A DNA stretch of 17,616 nt from Candidatus Uhrbacteria bacterium (lineage in GTDB: Bacteria; Patescibacteriota; Patescibacteriia; 2-12-FULL-60-25), in NCBI GenBank assembly GCA_014728435.1, contig WJLP01000018.1, forward strand, positions 1-17,616, written 5' to 3'. Position 1 is the stretch's first letter, and every line of letters starts with the position of its first letter. Shown here in pieces: positions 8,501-15,229 of this stretch. A program made the position numbers and the translations under genes. Below the pieces are notes generated by a model that saw nothing but the letters and a program-made list of their open reading frames with translations, was not told the DNA's origin and did no database searches.

Positions 8501-11500
8501 TTCACGTGATATAACAGAGATTTACAAATATTTCTTGGAGCAAAACACATCAAGGCAAAACAGCTTACTTCAGTCGGCCATGCCTTCGCCCGAGTGCCAA
8601 CTGTTCCCCGAAGAAACGTCTCCATTGCCTAACGCTTATGTTATAGAATGGAATGAAAAATCAAATCCTCCGCTCCCGGTTGAAATAGCGGGAGGCTTTG
8701 ATAATGCCAATGCCTGTGTGTATGGCGAAGATTGTTCTTGTTCATACCGCAAAGTTCGTTATCAAACAGGTTTGGAACAGTATTACGCGGTTGACGGCAG
8801 AGCTCCGGCGATTGGAATCTGTGTTGGCGGCGATAACGAGGGCGAAGCTTGCGTACCCGGAGGCTTTGTGCCGGTTAACGCGGCAGACAGAGTAATCGCC
8901 AACGCTTCGCAACAGTTTACGGCTCAAGAAGCCAGTCAATGCGGCGGAACGAGCATCTGCGCGTCAATCCAAGATGTGGTAATCCATAATGGACTCTACG
9001 GTTACTGCTTGGAGCGCGACCGCACGCGCACTGACGGCGTTTCTCAAGACAGCGCGCCCTGCCTCACTTGGAGCCCCATGGCTGTTGTTGGCGGTAAATA
9101 CGACACCAAACACAACGCGCCCACGGCCGGCTACCTGCCACCTCAAGGCAGCGGCGAATATTACTGCATGAGCGGCGCCAATGAACAAAGATTGGAAACA
9201 CCCTCCACCTTAATACGCCACGACGCTGAACCTGATAATTCCGCTTTTGAGGATTTTTGGATGCCGGGTGAATTATGGGAATTCGCTTTCGCGCGTAACG
9301 AAGTTTGGTGGGCACCCAAAGAAAGTAAAAGTAGCAACATAGCTATAGATGGAAAAAATAATATTACATTTATAGGCAGTGAAAAGGAAGAGACTTTAGA
9401 TAATATTATTATCGAAAAAGATAAAAATGGCGACCCACTATCTAAAGAGGAAATGATTCCAAGCAACAAAACTAAAAATTTAAGGTTTGCATGCCGTCGT
9501 ACAACAATATGCGAAGGTCGTCCAAATCAAGGTGATGATTATGATTTTAACGACAAAGAAGGTCGTTGGATCATGACGGGTGACAGCATAACTAATTCTT
9601 ATATGGAATATTTTATTCCCAGTGGGCCGGGCATTGATTGGATTAATGAAAATCACTACGATTATAATTACGGTTTATTCAGATTTGGCATTATGCCTTA
9701 TGCGGCCGGCAGTGCCTGCAAATGGAATCCCAAATGGGTTGGTATGGATTATCCCGCGATAGATCAATCTGAGGGTCAAGATTTTTCCTGTCAAGCCTAC
9801 TTGCAACAAATTCAACAAAATTCTCAACATTTTTACTCGCAGTTTACTTCCAACTTCCCGGGTGTTTTGGATAGAAGCTCGGAAGAAGTACTGCGCGATG
9901 AGCAAGGTATTCCAGTTAGATTGCAGTGCGCGATTGGTACGGATGGATCTTGCTATTACAAATATTGGGAAACGGGCTATCAAAATAGTGGTCAAGAGCA
10001 ATTCCGTTGGCCATTTACAATTTCTGCTAATAATTTGGAAAACTTTAATTTCAAAGAACAGTATAAATCATATTATGCGCATGAGTGCAATTCCAGTTCA
10101 CCTTACTTTGGAATTCGCGCCGTGTTTCAAAACGTCAATAAACGCGACAATCGCCTGCAACCCGACGAAGCTAAAAATAATGGCTTCGAAGGGCCTTGGC
10201 AATTTATTGGCTTTTGGTTTACCACCTGTCTGCCCACCGAACGACCCGCGGACCCAGGCTGGCTTTACATGCGTATGGATACCGTAACCGCCGATGTCTG
10301 CCGTGAGGTCGGTCAAGTCATCTCTCCCGAATCACGCGAAAAAGCCGCCTTTATGGATCGTGTTTGGTCGCAGGGTAATTTCTTGCTTCCTGTTTTGGGC
10401 TTAACTTACGAATCACGCAATGAACCGCATGGCTCGGCCTTGGCCACGGCTGAAATCGGTTCCGACCCTATGCTCTTGGGCGCTTCCGTGCCCACCTCGG
10501 GCGCTTTAAACAAAGCCCCCGGTTTCATTGACTCCGGTCTTACTACTGCCGCGATTTTAAGCCAGCAAAATACTTGGGTCCCGCTCACAAACCTCTTCGC
10601 CCGCGTTTACAAAGTTTACCGCTGGGATCCAAACGCTGTGGAATCAGGCGATTGGACTTGCGTTAAAGGTTCACAAAAAGGTAAACCCTGCCCTGATAAC
10701 GCAAACAATTATCAAGGATTAGAAGCTTGCGGGGAGTATGCTACCTGCGACCCTGATATCGATGTCAACATTAAAAACCAAAACTGGCGCTGTAATACTT
10801 TATCAGGCGTAAATCGCGGTTTGCATTGTGGTGACATTGCTTACCCTGCTCGCAATACCGATCCAATTTGTCACAATGCGGCGATGCAATATGAATTCGA
10901 TTCGGTAAAATTACAGGCTACATTAACACCTTTATTAACATCATGTGAGAAGATGCCAGATAGGCAAAGAGAAGCGATCTTTAGCATTCCCTTACAAGAT
11001 TTCGGCACTTGTCAATTCACAGTTGATGACGGCAAATGGCAACGTGCTTGGTGTTGGCGCGAAGAAGAATCCCAAATAAAAAATGGCTTTGAACCTGATG
11101 AAGTTATAAAATTTAAAATGATTAACTGCACGAATAACGATAAATACTTTGCGCACCCAATTCGTCCTGAACATGCAGATGGCACGCCCATAGTGGCTGT
11201 GGATGACCCGACACAAGGACCTTTTCAATCGTCTCATGAGTTCGATTTATGGCATCAAGTTTACAATATGATGCTAGAAGCAATTACCAAAAGCGGAGCT
11301 ACAAATATCAATTTAGATACCGGCACTGCCACCTGCGGTGATGATCCAATAAGACCTGATGGTGAGATTATTACAGCTTTAAAAAACCAGATGGATTTCG
11401 TTCAATTGCAGGCGGAGCTCGAGCCTTATGGATACCCGGGCATAGATGCTTTAGATAGGCTATATGATAATAACAACATGCCACAGTATTTTGAGTTGGG

Positions 11501-14500
11501 TTATTTTAGCCAAGAAACGGCAGATGCTTTAAGCGTTAATCGTTGCTACCCGAGCGCTGTCAATGCGGGTGCGCAATGCGCGAACATTTCAGGTAATAGT
11601 ATGGAGTGTCCGCAAAGGATTGAAGCTTGCGGTAGTCAGGCATATGAGCAAATCAAACAAGATATCGATACTTATCTATATGATCTTTATGGACCGGATG
11701 AAAACTGTTTTACCTGCCAACCCCCGCCCTCTGAATATCCGCCTTGTGGCTATTGCACAACAAATGACCCTCAAAGCCAACAAAAAATTGAAGACCCGTA
11801 TCGGGATGTTTATCCGGGCACCGGTTTTTGCAAAGGTAAAAATCCGGATATTAAATTTAATCCGTTGTCCCGCTGTAAAACAAATGAAGACTGTACATTC
11901 ACGGAGTTTGAGTTTTGGGGAACGGAAGACTTGGGCGGAGCAACCGGCCGACGCTTTACGGATGAGGGGGCGGAACTTATCAGTTATAGTGATGGACAGG
12001 GTCTTCCATTGCAACCCGAGGTATTTAAAGAAGATATGGCATTGCCAATGCTACTTTTTAAAACTCAATTAACTAATTATACCAATAAATTACCGGATTC
12101 TTATCAAGAACCCGCTAAATTTGAACAAATAGGCACGGGCAGTGGTGATTATGAGGAGGAATTTCTTAATTGGTATCCAATAGACCCGAGTTATAAACAC
12201 TACGGGCTAGATACAACTAAGAATATATCAGAATGGGGAAAAGAAACTACATATTGCCAAGATAATTATTGGCACAATGTTTGCTATGCTATTTATAAAC
12301 ACTTTGAAGATACATTTCAAAAAGAGGATCCAAACGATTTCTTCCGACCTTTTATAAGCTCAATACTTCATTGTGAAAGTTTCTGCGAAAGAGCGTATCA
12401 GCTATCGCCCAACGGTTATGCCGAGCTACTTGATAGTATTGTTGATACCACTGTTAATAAAAAACAACGCACCGCCGCTGTAGCACCGTTTGCCGTTAAC
12501 CCCAAAATACGCAGCACTCTCTCACGAGGTCATGCGGCTATTGATTATCAAAAAGATAGTGGAAATAATGGTATAAAGATGAAAATGCTGTATTACTTTA
12601 TTGCGGGAAACCCACACGGGGGTAATTATTATCAAGCACCCAATGTATTTTATAATAGCGGTTTTCTTGATCCGGTGGATATTGCCGAATCCATTGCCTA
12701 TTATTACGATGGCGCGAATAATCAAAAAAGGTTAAATGATACATTCCCTTGGCGCGCTGATAAATTATTCTTTACTACTATCTTTCCATTGGCGGTAAAT
12801 AACGGAACTTATAGTCAACCCGAGTCCGTAGATATTGAGCTACCTGATCGTGGATATTTTTTCGACAAATATTGGGAAGGTTATGGCATGTCGCGCGAAT
12901 TGTTTGAATTATACAAAAAAATGACATCCTATATTCAAGAAAATACCGGTAACAATGACCCTGAGATAGTTGAAGAAAGATTGACCAGAAAGGCAGCATA
13001 TGAAAATCAGGCTTTGGTCGATATGCAGGAAAATTTTTACAAGAAGACCGGCTGGGGTACGTTTTTAACATCGGATGACTCAAAATTACAATTATATCCC
13101 GGTGCAATCCCAGCCGCGGTACCTCGTGAAGAGGATCGAGAAGAGTATACGGTTTATATACCCGGACACTGCGAACCGCCAATCGGAGGCACAGATACGG
13201 ATTCTGTTGATGGTGAAGCGGAAAGTATAGTGCTTATTAATCAGGGAGACCCCGTTGTGGCTGGATTCCCCGATATATGGAGCGGTTTGGATGAAAAAGC
13301 CGACTGGGGTGATGGAGACGGTTCAGATCATCTGCCATTATTGATGCCATGGAGCGGAATCGATTTTAACGACGAAGAATATCAACTCGATGCCGATAAA
13401 TACGGTAGCAATTCACCGGAAAAATATACTTGGACAGAGCCGTACGTTCAACCAAAAGTTGGTGTTGAAGCAATGAACATTCCAATTACTTGTGAAAATT
13501 GTTCAACCGTAATTAACTATCGTAACACCTGTCGTTGCGTGGGAGGTAAGCGTAATGGCACGGTTCAAGAGAGTCAGTATGATTGCAATATCGGCCTGCC
13601 GGATGCTCTAAATCCCGACAAAATGCCCGATCCGTTGGGCTTCCCTTCCGAATACTGCAAAGCCAATGCCACTTATATTGATGACGAATGGGTGCCTATT
13701 CCCGAATGCCAAGCTCCAACAGGTGTCCGCAACCATGAAGATCCCGACTTAGACGATAACATGTGCACTCATCGCGCCGGCTACGTGCCTCGTGGCGATG
13801 TTTGCGCGGATGGCCGCGATGATTGTTTGGTAACTTATAACGTTTCCGACCCTGTCTCAACCGATCATGTCAACAAATCAGACCAAGAACTCGCCGCCCC
13901 GTCCGCAACCGATGTTACTTCCGGCCTTGATACTTTTTGGTACTTAACGGGCGGCAAGGTCCAGCGCTTAAATCGTGAATACTCGGCCTGGTACCGCCCC
14001 CGCCCGCCGCAAGTAGCCGCGCCCGACATGACCCGCGCAGGCTCGAATTCCAATGCCCAGCCCTTGGCCATCGTGGATGCTTTCAGCGTGGACGGCTTGC
14101 CATCAGGTCTCGTCTACTATGGCGGCGGCCGCGGCTTGGCCACAATTCGTTTCTATGCCTGGGCCATGCATAACCAAGGTCCGCTTGATTCCATCATCGT
14201 CGATTGGGGGGATGGCACTGTCCAAGAGATAACAAACGCGCAAATGAAAAACTCCAAGCCCGTTTGCAATACGGACAAAGAATGCGAATTCGTGCCCGGT
14301 TTGGCTTGCGGCTCGGATGCGGATTGCCCTCCGGGTGCCGGTGCCTGCATGCCGATCGGCAACTGTAAAAAACAGGCATACAAAACCTGTCGTGAGGATA
14401 TTGACTGTGGCAATGACGATTCTTGTGAACCGCGAATCTTCTTTGGTAATTCCACCCAAGCTTGCCGGCAAGGTTACTTCGAATTCCAGCATGTTTACAG

Positions 14501-15200
14501 ATGTAATGATAAAAGTCTAAGCGCGTATGAATCCGTCTGCGGTACTACCGGGCGCTGTTCAAAAAACACGGATATCACCTGCTCGGTCAATACCGACTGC
14601 CCGCGCCCCGATGAAGAATGCGTTACCGGTCTTGCACAAAAAGGCGGTTGTTACATTGAAGCGCTAAATCGTTGCCGTTATACACCCCGTATCCAAGTCC
14701 GTGATAGCTGGGGATGGTGTACAGGTGATTGCTCAAAAGATGACGAACCGTATCCCGGCGGACCTTTCATTCCGTCTTCCGCGAAAGATCTGTTAACCAG
14801 GCATCCATACGGTGGCTGTTACGATGGTTCGGAAACAAAAATCAATACGGAAGTCATGAATTGGACCGGAGGCGCAAAGCCAGATACTTTAATCAATGAA
14901 TGTTCCATGGATTCGCAAAATGATATACTCACCCCATGGGTTATATTTGATGGAGCGGTTGAAATCGAGGATACCACCGAAGTCACCGGAGCATCATCCG
15001 GAGGAGTTGGCGGATTGAATATCCAGGTTTTACCAGGGCCGGGAGGCATGACTACTCAGCAAGGCTCCGGCTCAGGATCCGGAGGTTCAGGATCCGGTGG
15101 CATCGGAGGAATAAATATCCAGCCGAGCGGCACGGGTGGCGGATTGAATATGCAACCGATAGGCACCGGCGGCATCGGCGGCTTAAGCCCGACTCCTTAG
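2436..15200 (+). CDS. Giant (4254 aa) secreted Cys-rich multidomain surface protein
   Basis: The signal peptide has basic MRK, a hydrophobic core and AMA (32-34) before the likely cleavage site. Residues 35-600 form an N-terminal region with two apolar stretches (about 110-130 and 340-365) and motifs such as LCNKPSPLDIQLGFGFPG; from memory this resembles a family common in Patescibacteria. Residues 590-1700 carry eight C-x6-C-x2-[FY] motifs and two jelly-roll domains (735-915 and 1218-1350). Residues 1700-3870 are of unknown fold with scattered short Cys motifs. A PKD-like domain split by Cys-rich insertions (3877-4095) and a Gly-rich tail (4185-4254) end the chain. No catalytic motif and no LPxTG or C-terminal TM anchor was seen. 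It lies 5 nt after the TM-protein gene with no obvious ribosome-binding site, so coupled translation is likely. A role in attachment or a surface coat is inferred. The reading frame itself is beyond doubt. Confidence 0.93.
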   Translation: MRKLTASKIIAKVAIGTAVFTMLASLLIGQHAMAADTKPTDPNPPPMPPSALYCWKVWGGPKGSGTMGEAQWAGFYGCLNAFQDQTLDWRQRVDDWWYRRSEKIMQETENSILLATMGGVMDAIAYMTTNFAYDSANKILGVESPDGRPTFWEDNFGDYLKYHTDKASGVFFERFDAMHEFSADFGSGDQTEFGFTTLCNKPSPLDIQLGFGFPGIPPLSPGTCTFSKMVENFEAIGDMVSSEEALTMHREGFNPNGNDFHVGLELHSNYTEAILGEHSAAKLTRQETEGMHPIIDKVTQKITWPSMLANESMRSVDPVAMAMRSQDQREDYMISTFIETGISGIGIVTVQTFASRLALGFLEKLLAPDPEVSGSSTGDTQKYNIIFQSLVNEDATGDTQNFYERQAFAKALGDFIIPSYFSQKDKDLISELSLCPNVRSKWNCAMDQQLAIAIGMGTTDGALTIGKAAGIGNENATVNPNSTGLHADWELIPESDIANNTDPSCYQRAYCAGNLKKLRLARILPIGFEMAANSPYNAKHNGSYVTLGEVIRGFYNCNEDGELDKDHPWCHLIDPNWILAAPKYQCRSEGYGNSLMPEIGTRLEECGDMVTCLGTDQTGDCNKGYGYCLAERPVYKFDAPECDAHYASCRTYVSSQGEDLSALRYTVERGACTQENIGCMWYSTLRYAPTADTADGLWVGTLNDGPRVYLDGTAEPCAAAGCTKALNVEVGEQAFNLIQNGSFEDVVETEQNGEMVLQEVDAWDSTNAIYSNIDSTSDSYNGARSLTLESADNDVFIQALELYPNRNYVLSFYFKSKENYGTTSGHVNIDFFNDEELISANRITTEPANFEDCYWDGSNNRLTFNEAPGDQQWHRLVCQFVSPVDVKMARVYINLADFLYIDALQLEEGEYATDYIDEAADLEESHIKIAPDEYQCTGNDDEDHPACAGYARVCRQTEVGCQGYTSVNDPTAPEIPATLTAKDYCPSVCSGYGEYRKLASSFDLVENLIHPEFSDPTDDGRAYLIPGTATACTLQEVGCEPFTNMEASQEGGETVAYYDELRSCQKPNDLSRTYFTWEGSDEEGYVLRTWALIAESDTSNKPAVMLKGAEFGDIKDPDSCDEDLWSSGADQDCRQFYDEAGEVYYAYYSQTISSDDTCTLYRKDDSSQIDCEKTGGHEYLPESRSCLYYALPEQSSLCGAAAGGCRAYLGPTGRNAVQTYFQSFAADGSEAGFSSTAGSIVTRSEETVLVGDYSLRVDSGAGSAVQAQVDIPINSTSSLYRVSFWAKALQPEDLTVSIDGQSIGTVKPTLIWQRFELGPFEVEDATSTLSFAGPAAMGSLFIDTVKFDQLNDVRFLVKNSWTIPAACDATAEGTPEPRAMLGCAEYVDRDGNQIFAKSFSNLCRADSIGCKAFIDTRSVSNPYPETRTITGTPGPSPREDADAKAYEEQYLGDWSVTSPAWRYYYAIDDARARCDESQDSCRAFGKPVFTQDRLSLEPTDVTIDPNNPANAEILQNQDIIYEFDTVMLKHDWDAYYNDDESLNLACRKDELHCEKYQSGNVTEYFRDPGNHTCEWSDGKQISANPEVGIYTAGTYGGWFRSGTDIPCYPGDDALNKAPYLKNGTNFGAYFTGEDQYTGWVSKCPVDQSECTEFVDPNDTSDSDNSTGRSYYLINSRQIDTNSCGGTAEPLAGCVLFNNKNISDLFANSQATYDLIQDERGAAQTPIDCEADPGNPHCRFCTDYVIKSPTFPQQQLTMEEIVSIVTSAAVNQTETQKYSIELLKYENRNNSCNTDADCIREGIALFPSSMPNKPQVDGFVVGTCGRKNDSNVVIKVKLDRECARWMGCATGETIYDQAQQKYVTQCSDLQLCERNSSVNDDIYCADFTDRNTEEVLTPAQFVSMQAYSSRQVGYGSMDYSGYTIPNQYLLSDIQSRAVGSDILTGDTASRYEQDKRLVAQLPIIADGPIEVLDPNPSYPNLNLCRDTRTGRIGYILEDTNCYLSINEPQALSYVAGGGQGTDVSRDITEIYKYFLEQNTSRQNSLLQSAMPSPECQLFPEETSPLPNAYVIEWNEKSNPPLPVEIAGGFDNANACVYGEDCSCSYRKVRYQTGLEQYYAVDGRAPAIGICVGGDNEGEACVPGGFVPVNAADRVIANASQQFTAQEASQCGGTSICASIQDVVIHNGLYGYCLERDRTRTDGVSQDSAPCLTWSPMAVVGGKYDTKHNAPTAGYLPPQGSGEYYCMSGANEQRLETPSTLIRHDAEPDNSAFEDFWMPGELWEFAFARNEVWWAPKESKSSNIAIDGKNNITFIGSEKEETLDNIIIEKDKNGDPLSKEEMIPSNKTKNLRFACRRTTICEGRPNQGDDYDFNDKEGRWIMTGDSITNSYMEYFIPSGPGIDWINENHYDYNYGLFRFGIMPYAAGSACKWNPKWVGMDYPAIDQSEGQDFSCQAYLQQIQQNSQHFYSQFTSNFPGVLDRSSEEVLRDEQGIPVRLQCAIGTDGSCYYKYWETGYQNSGQEQFRWPFTISANNLENFNFKEQYKSYYAHECNSSSPYFGIRAVFQNVNKRDNRLQPDEAKNNGFEGPWQFIGFWFTTCLPTERPADPGWLYMRMDTVTADVCREVGQVISPESREKAAFMDRVWSQGNFLLPVLGLTYESRNEPHGSALATAEIGSDPMLLGASVPTSGALNKAPGFIDSGLTTAAILSQQNTWVPLTNLFARVYKVYRWDPNAVESGDWTCVKGSQKGKPCPDNANNYQGLEACGEYATCDPDIDVNIKNQNWRCNTLSGVNRGLHCGDIAYPARNTDPICHNAAMQYEFDSVKLQATLTPLLTSCEKMPDRQREAIFSIPLQDFGTCQFTVDDGKWQRAWCWREEESQIKNGFEPDEVIKFKMINCTNNDKYFAHPIRPEHADGTPIVAVDDPTQGPFQSSHEFDLWHQVYNMMLEAITKSGATNINLDTGTATCGDDPIRPDGEIITALKNQMDFVQLQAELEPYGYPGIDALDRLYDNNNMPQYFELGYFSQETADALSVNRCYPSAVNAGAQCANISGNSMECPQRIEACGSQAYEQIKQDIDTYLYDLYGPDENCFTCQPPPSEYPPCGYCTTNDPQSQQKIEDPYRDVYPGTGFCKGKNPDIKFNPLSRCKTNEDCTFTEFEFWGTEDLGGATGRRFTDEGAELISYSDGQGLPLQPEVFKEDMALPMLLFKTQLTNYTNKLPDSYQEPAKFEQIGTGSGDYEEEFLNWYPIDPSYKHYGLDTTKNISEWGKETTYCQDNYWHNVCYAIYKHFEDTFQKEDPNDFFRPFISSILHCESFCERAYQLSPNGYAELLDSIVDTTVNKKQRTAAVAPFAVNPKIRSTLSRGHAAIDYQKDSGNNGIKMKMLYYFIAGNPHGGNYYQAPNVFYNSGFLDPVDIAESIAYYYDGANNQKRLNDTFPWRADKLFFTTIFPLAVNNGTYSQPESVDIELPDRGYFFDKYWEGYGMSRELFELYKKMTSYIQENTGNNDPEIVEERLTRKAAYENQALVDMQENFYKKTGWGTFLTSDDSKLQLYPGAIPAAVPREEDREEYTVYIPGHCEPPIGGTDTDSVDGEAESIVLINQGDPVVAGFPDIWSGLDEKADWGDGDGSDHLPLLMPWSGIDFNDEEYQLDADKYGSNSPEKYTWTEPYVQPKVGVEAMNIPITCENCSTVINYRNTCRCVGGKRNGTVQESQYDCNIGLPDALNPDKMPDPLGFPSEYCKANATYIDDEWVPIPECQAPTGVRNHEDPDLDDNMCTHRAGYVPRGDVCADGRDDCLVTYNVSDPVSTDHVNKSDQELAAPSATDVTSGLDTFWYLTGGKVQRLNREYSAWYRPRPPQVAAPDMTRAGSNSNAQPLAIVDAFSVDGLPSGLVYYGGGRGLATIRFYAWAMHNQGPLDSIIVDWGDGTVQEITNAQMKNSKPVCNTDKECEFVPGLACGSDADCPPGAGACMPIGNCKKQAYKTCREDIDCGNDDSCEPRIFFGNSTQACRQGYFEFQHVYRCNDKSLSAYESVCGTTGRCSKNTDITCSVNTDCPRPDEECVTGLAQKGGCYIEALNRCRYTPRIQVRDSWGWCTGDCSKDDEPYPGGPFIPSSAKDLLTRHPYGGCYDGSETKINTEVMNWTGGAKPDTLINECSMDSQNDILTPWVIFDGAVEIEDTTEVTGASSGGVGGLNIQVLPGPGGMTTQQGSGSGSGGSGSGGIGGINIQPSGTGGGLNMQPIGTGGIGGLSPTP
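4638..5180 (+). other. CBM-like jelly-roll domain 1 within the giant protein
   Basis: Residues about 735-915 open with NLIQNGSFED and continue with a paired Y-x-G-x-x-S-L strand (YNGARSLTL), an aromatic-rich NYVLSFYFKS strand, and QWHRLVCQF. They close with FLYIDALQLEEGEYATDYID. This is the order seen in CBM4/9/22-type and related concanavalin-like jelly rolls that bind carbohydrate. Ligand-contact residues cannot be fixed by eye, so sugar binding is only a possibility. Confidence 0.65.
6087..6485 (+). other. CBM-like jelly-roll domain 2 within the giant protein
   Basis: Residues about 1218-1350 repeat the jelly-roll pattern in shorter form: VGDYSLRVDSG, YRVSFWAKAL, TLIWQRFELGPF, and a closing GSLFIDTVKFDQL. 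It directly follows the motif pair C1198/C1205, just as domain 1 follows C672/C679, so the two look like diverged copies of one motif-plus-domain arrangement. Sequence identity to domain 1 is low. Confidence 0.55.
9318..9485 (+). other. Lys/Ile/Asn-rich low-complexity segment of the giant protein
   Basis: Residues about 2295-2350 are dominated by Lys, Glu, Asn and Ile (for example NNITFIGSEKEET and IIIEKDKNGD) with no Cys. The underlying DNA is very A+T-rich: one 60-nt stretch (9361-9420) has 15 G+C. It is a likely flexible insert between Cys-containing segments. Confidence 0.6.
14064..14720 (+). other. PKD-like domain split by Cys-rich insertions
   Basis: A strand-rich start (about 3877-3920) leads to IIVDWGDGT, the PKD hallmark, with WGDG at 3924-3927. 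The partner FQHVY strand comes only at 4017-4021, about 90 residues later instead of the usual 20-30, and the final RIQVRDSWGW strand is at 4084-4093. The first insertion carries CNTDKEC (3944), CGSDADC (3958) and CREDIDC (3985). The second carries CSVNTDC (4049) and CPRPDEEC. PKD domains are extracellular beta-sandwiches that mediate protein or polysaccharide contacts. Confidence 0.7.
14988..15197 (+). repeat. Gly-rich C-terminal tail with GG-[LI]-N-[IM]-Q repeats
   Basis: Residues 4185-4254 contain VGGLNIQ, IGGINIQ, GGGLNMQ and a final IGGLSPTP, separated by Gly/Ser runs. The DNA includes two copies of TCAGGATCCGG. The tail ends the protein with no hydrophobic helix or sorting motif. It is probably flexible, or a docking or assembly segment. 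Confidence 0.75.
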
Positions 15201-15229
15201 TGGCTAATACAAAACAATTAACTATTACT

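Noticed and set aside
7272..10516. Shared GCTTTAAACAAAGC at 7272-7285 and 10503-10516
   Set aside because: It encodes ALNKA in both places, but the flanks do not align; it is a 14-nt coincidence or a trivial protein motif, not a repeat unit.
2436..15200. UGA recoding (genetic code 25)
   Set aside because: More than 4000 codons contain no in-frame TGA and tryptophan is TGG, so there is no sign of recoding.
15200..15229. GTG start for the Cys-rich protein overlapping the giant gene's stop
   Set aside because: The ATG at 15230 begins a normal signal peptide directly; the extra ten residues would precede the basic n-region. It cannot be excluded.
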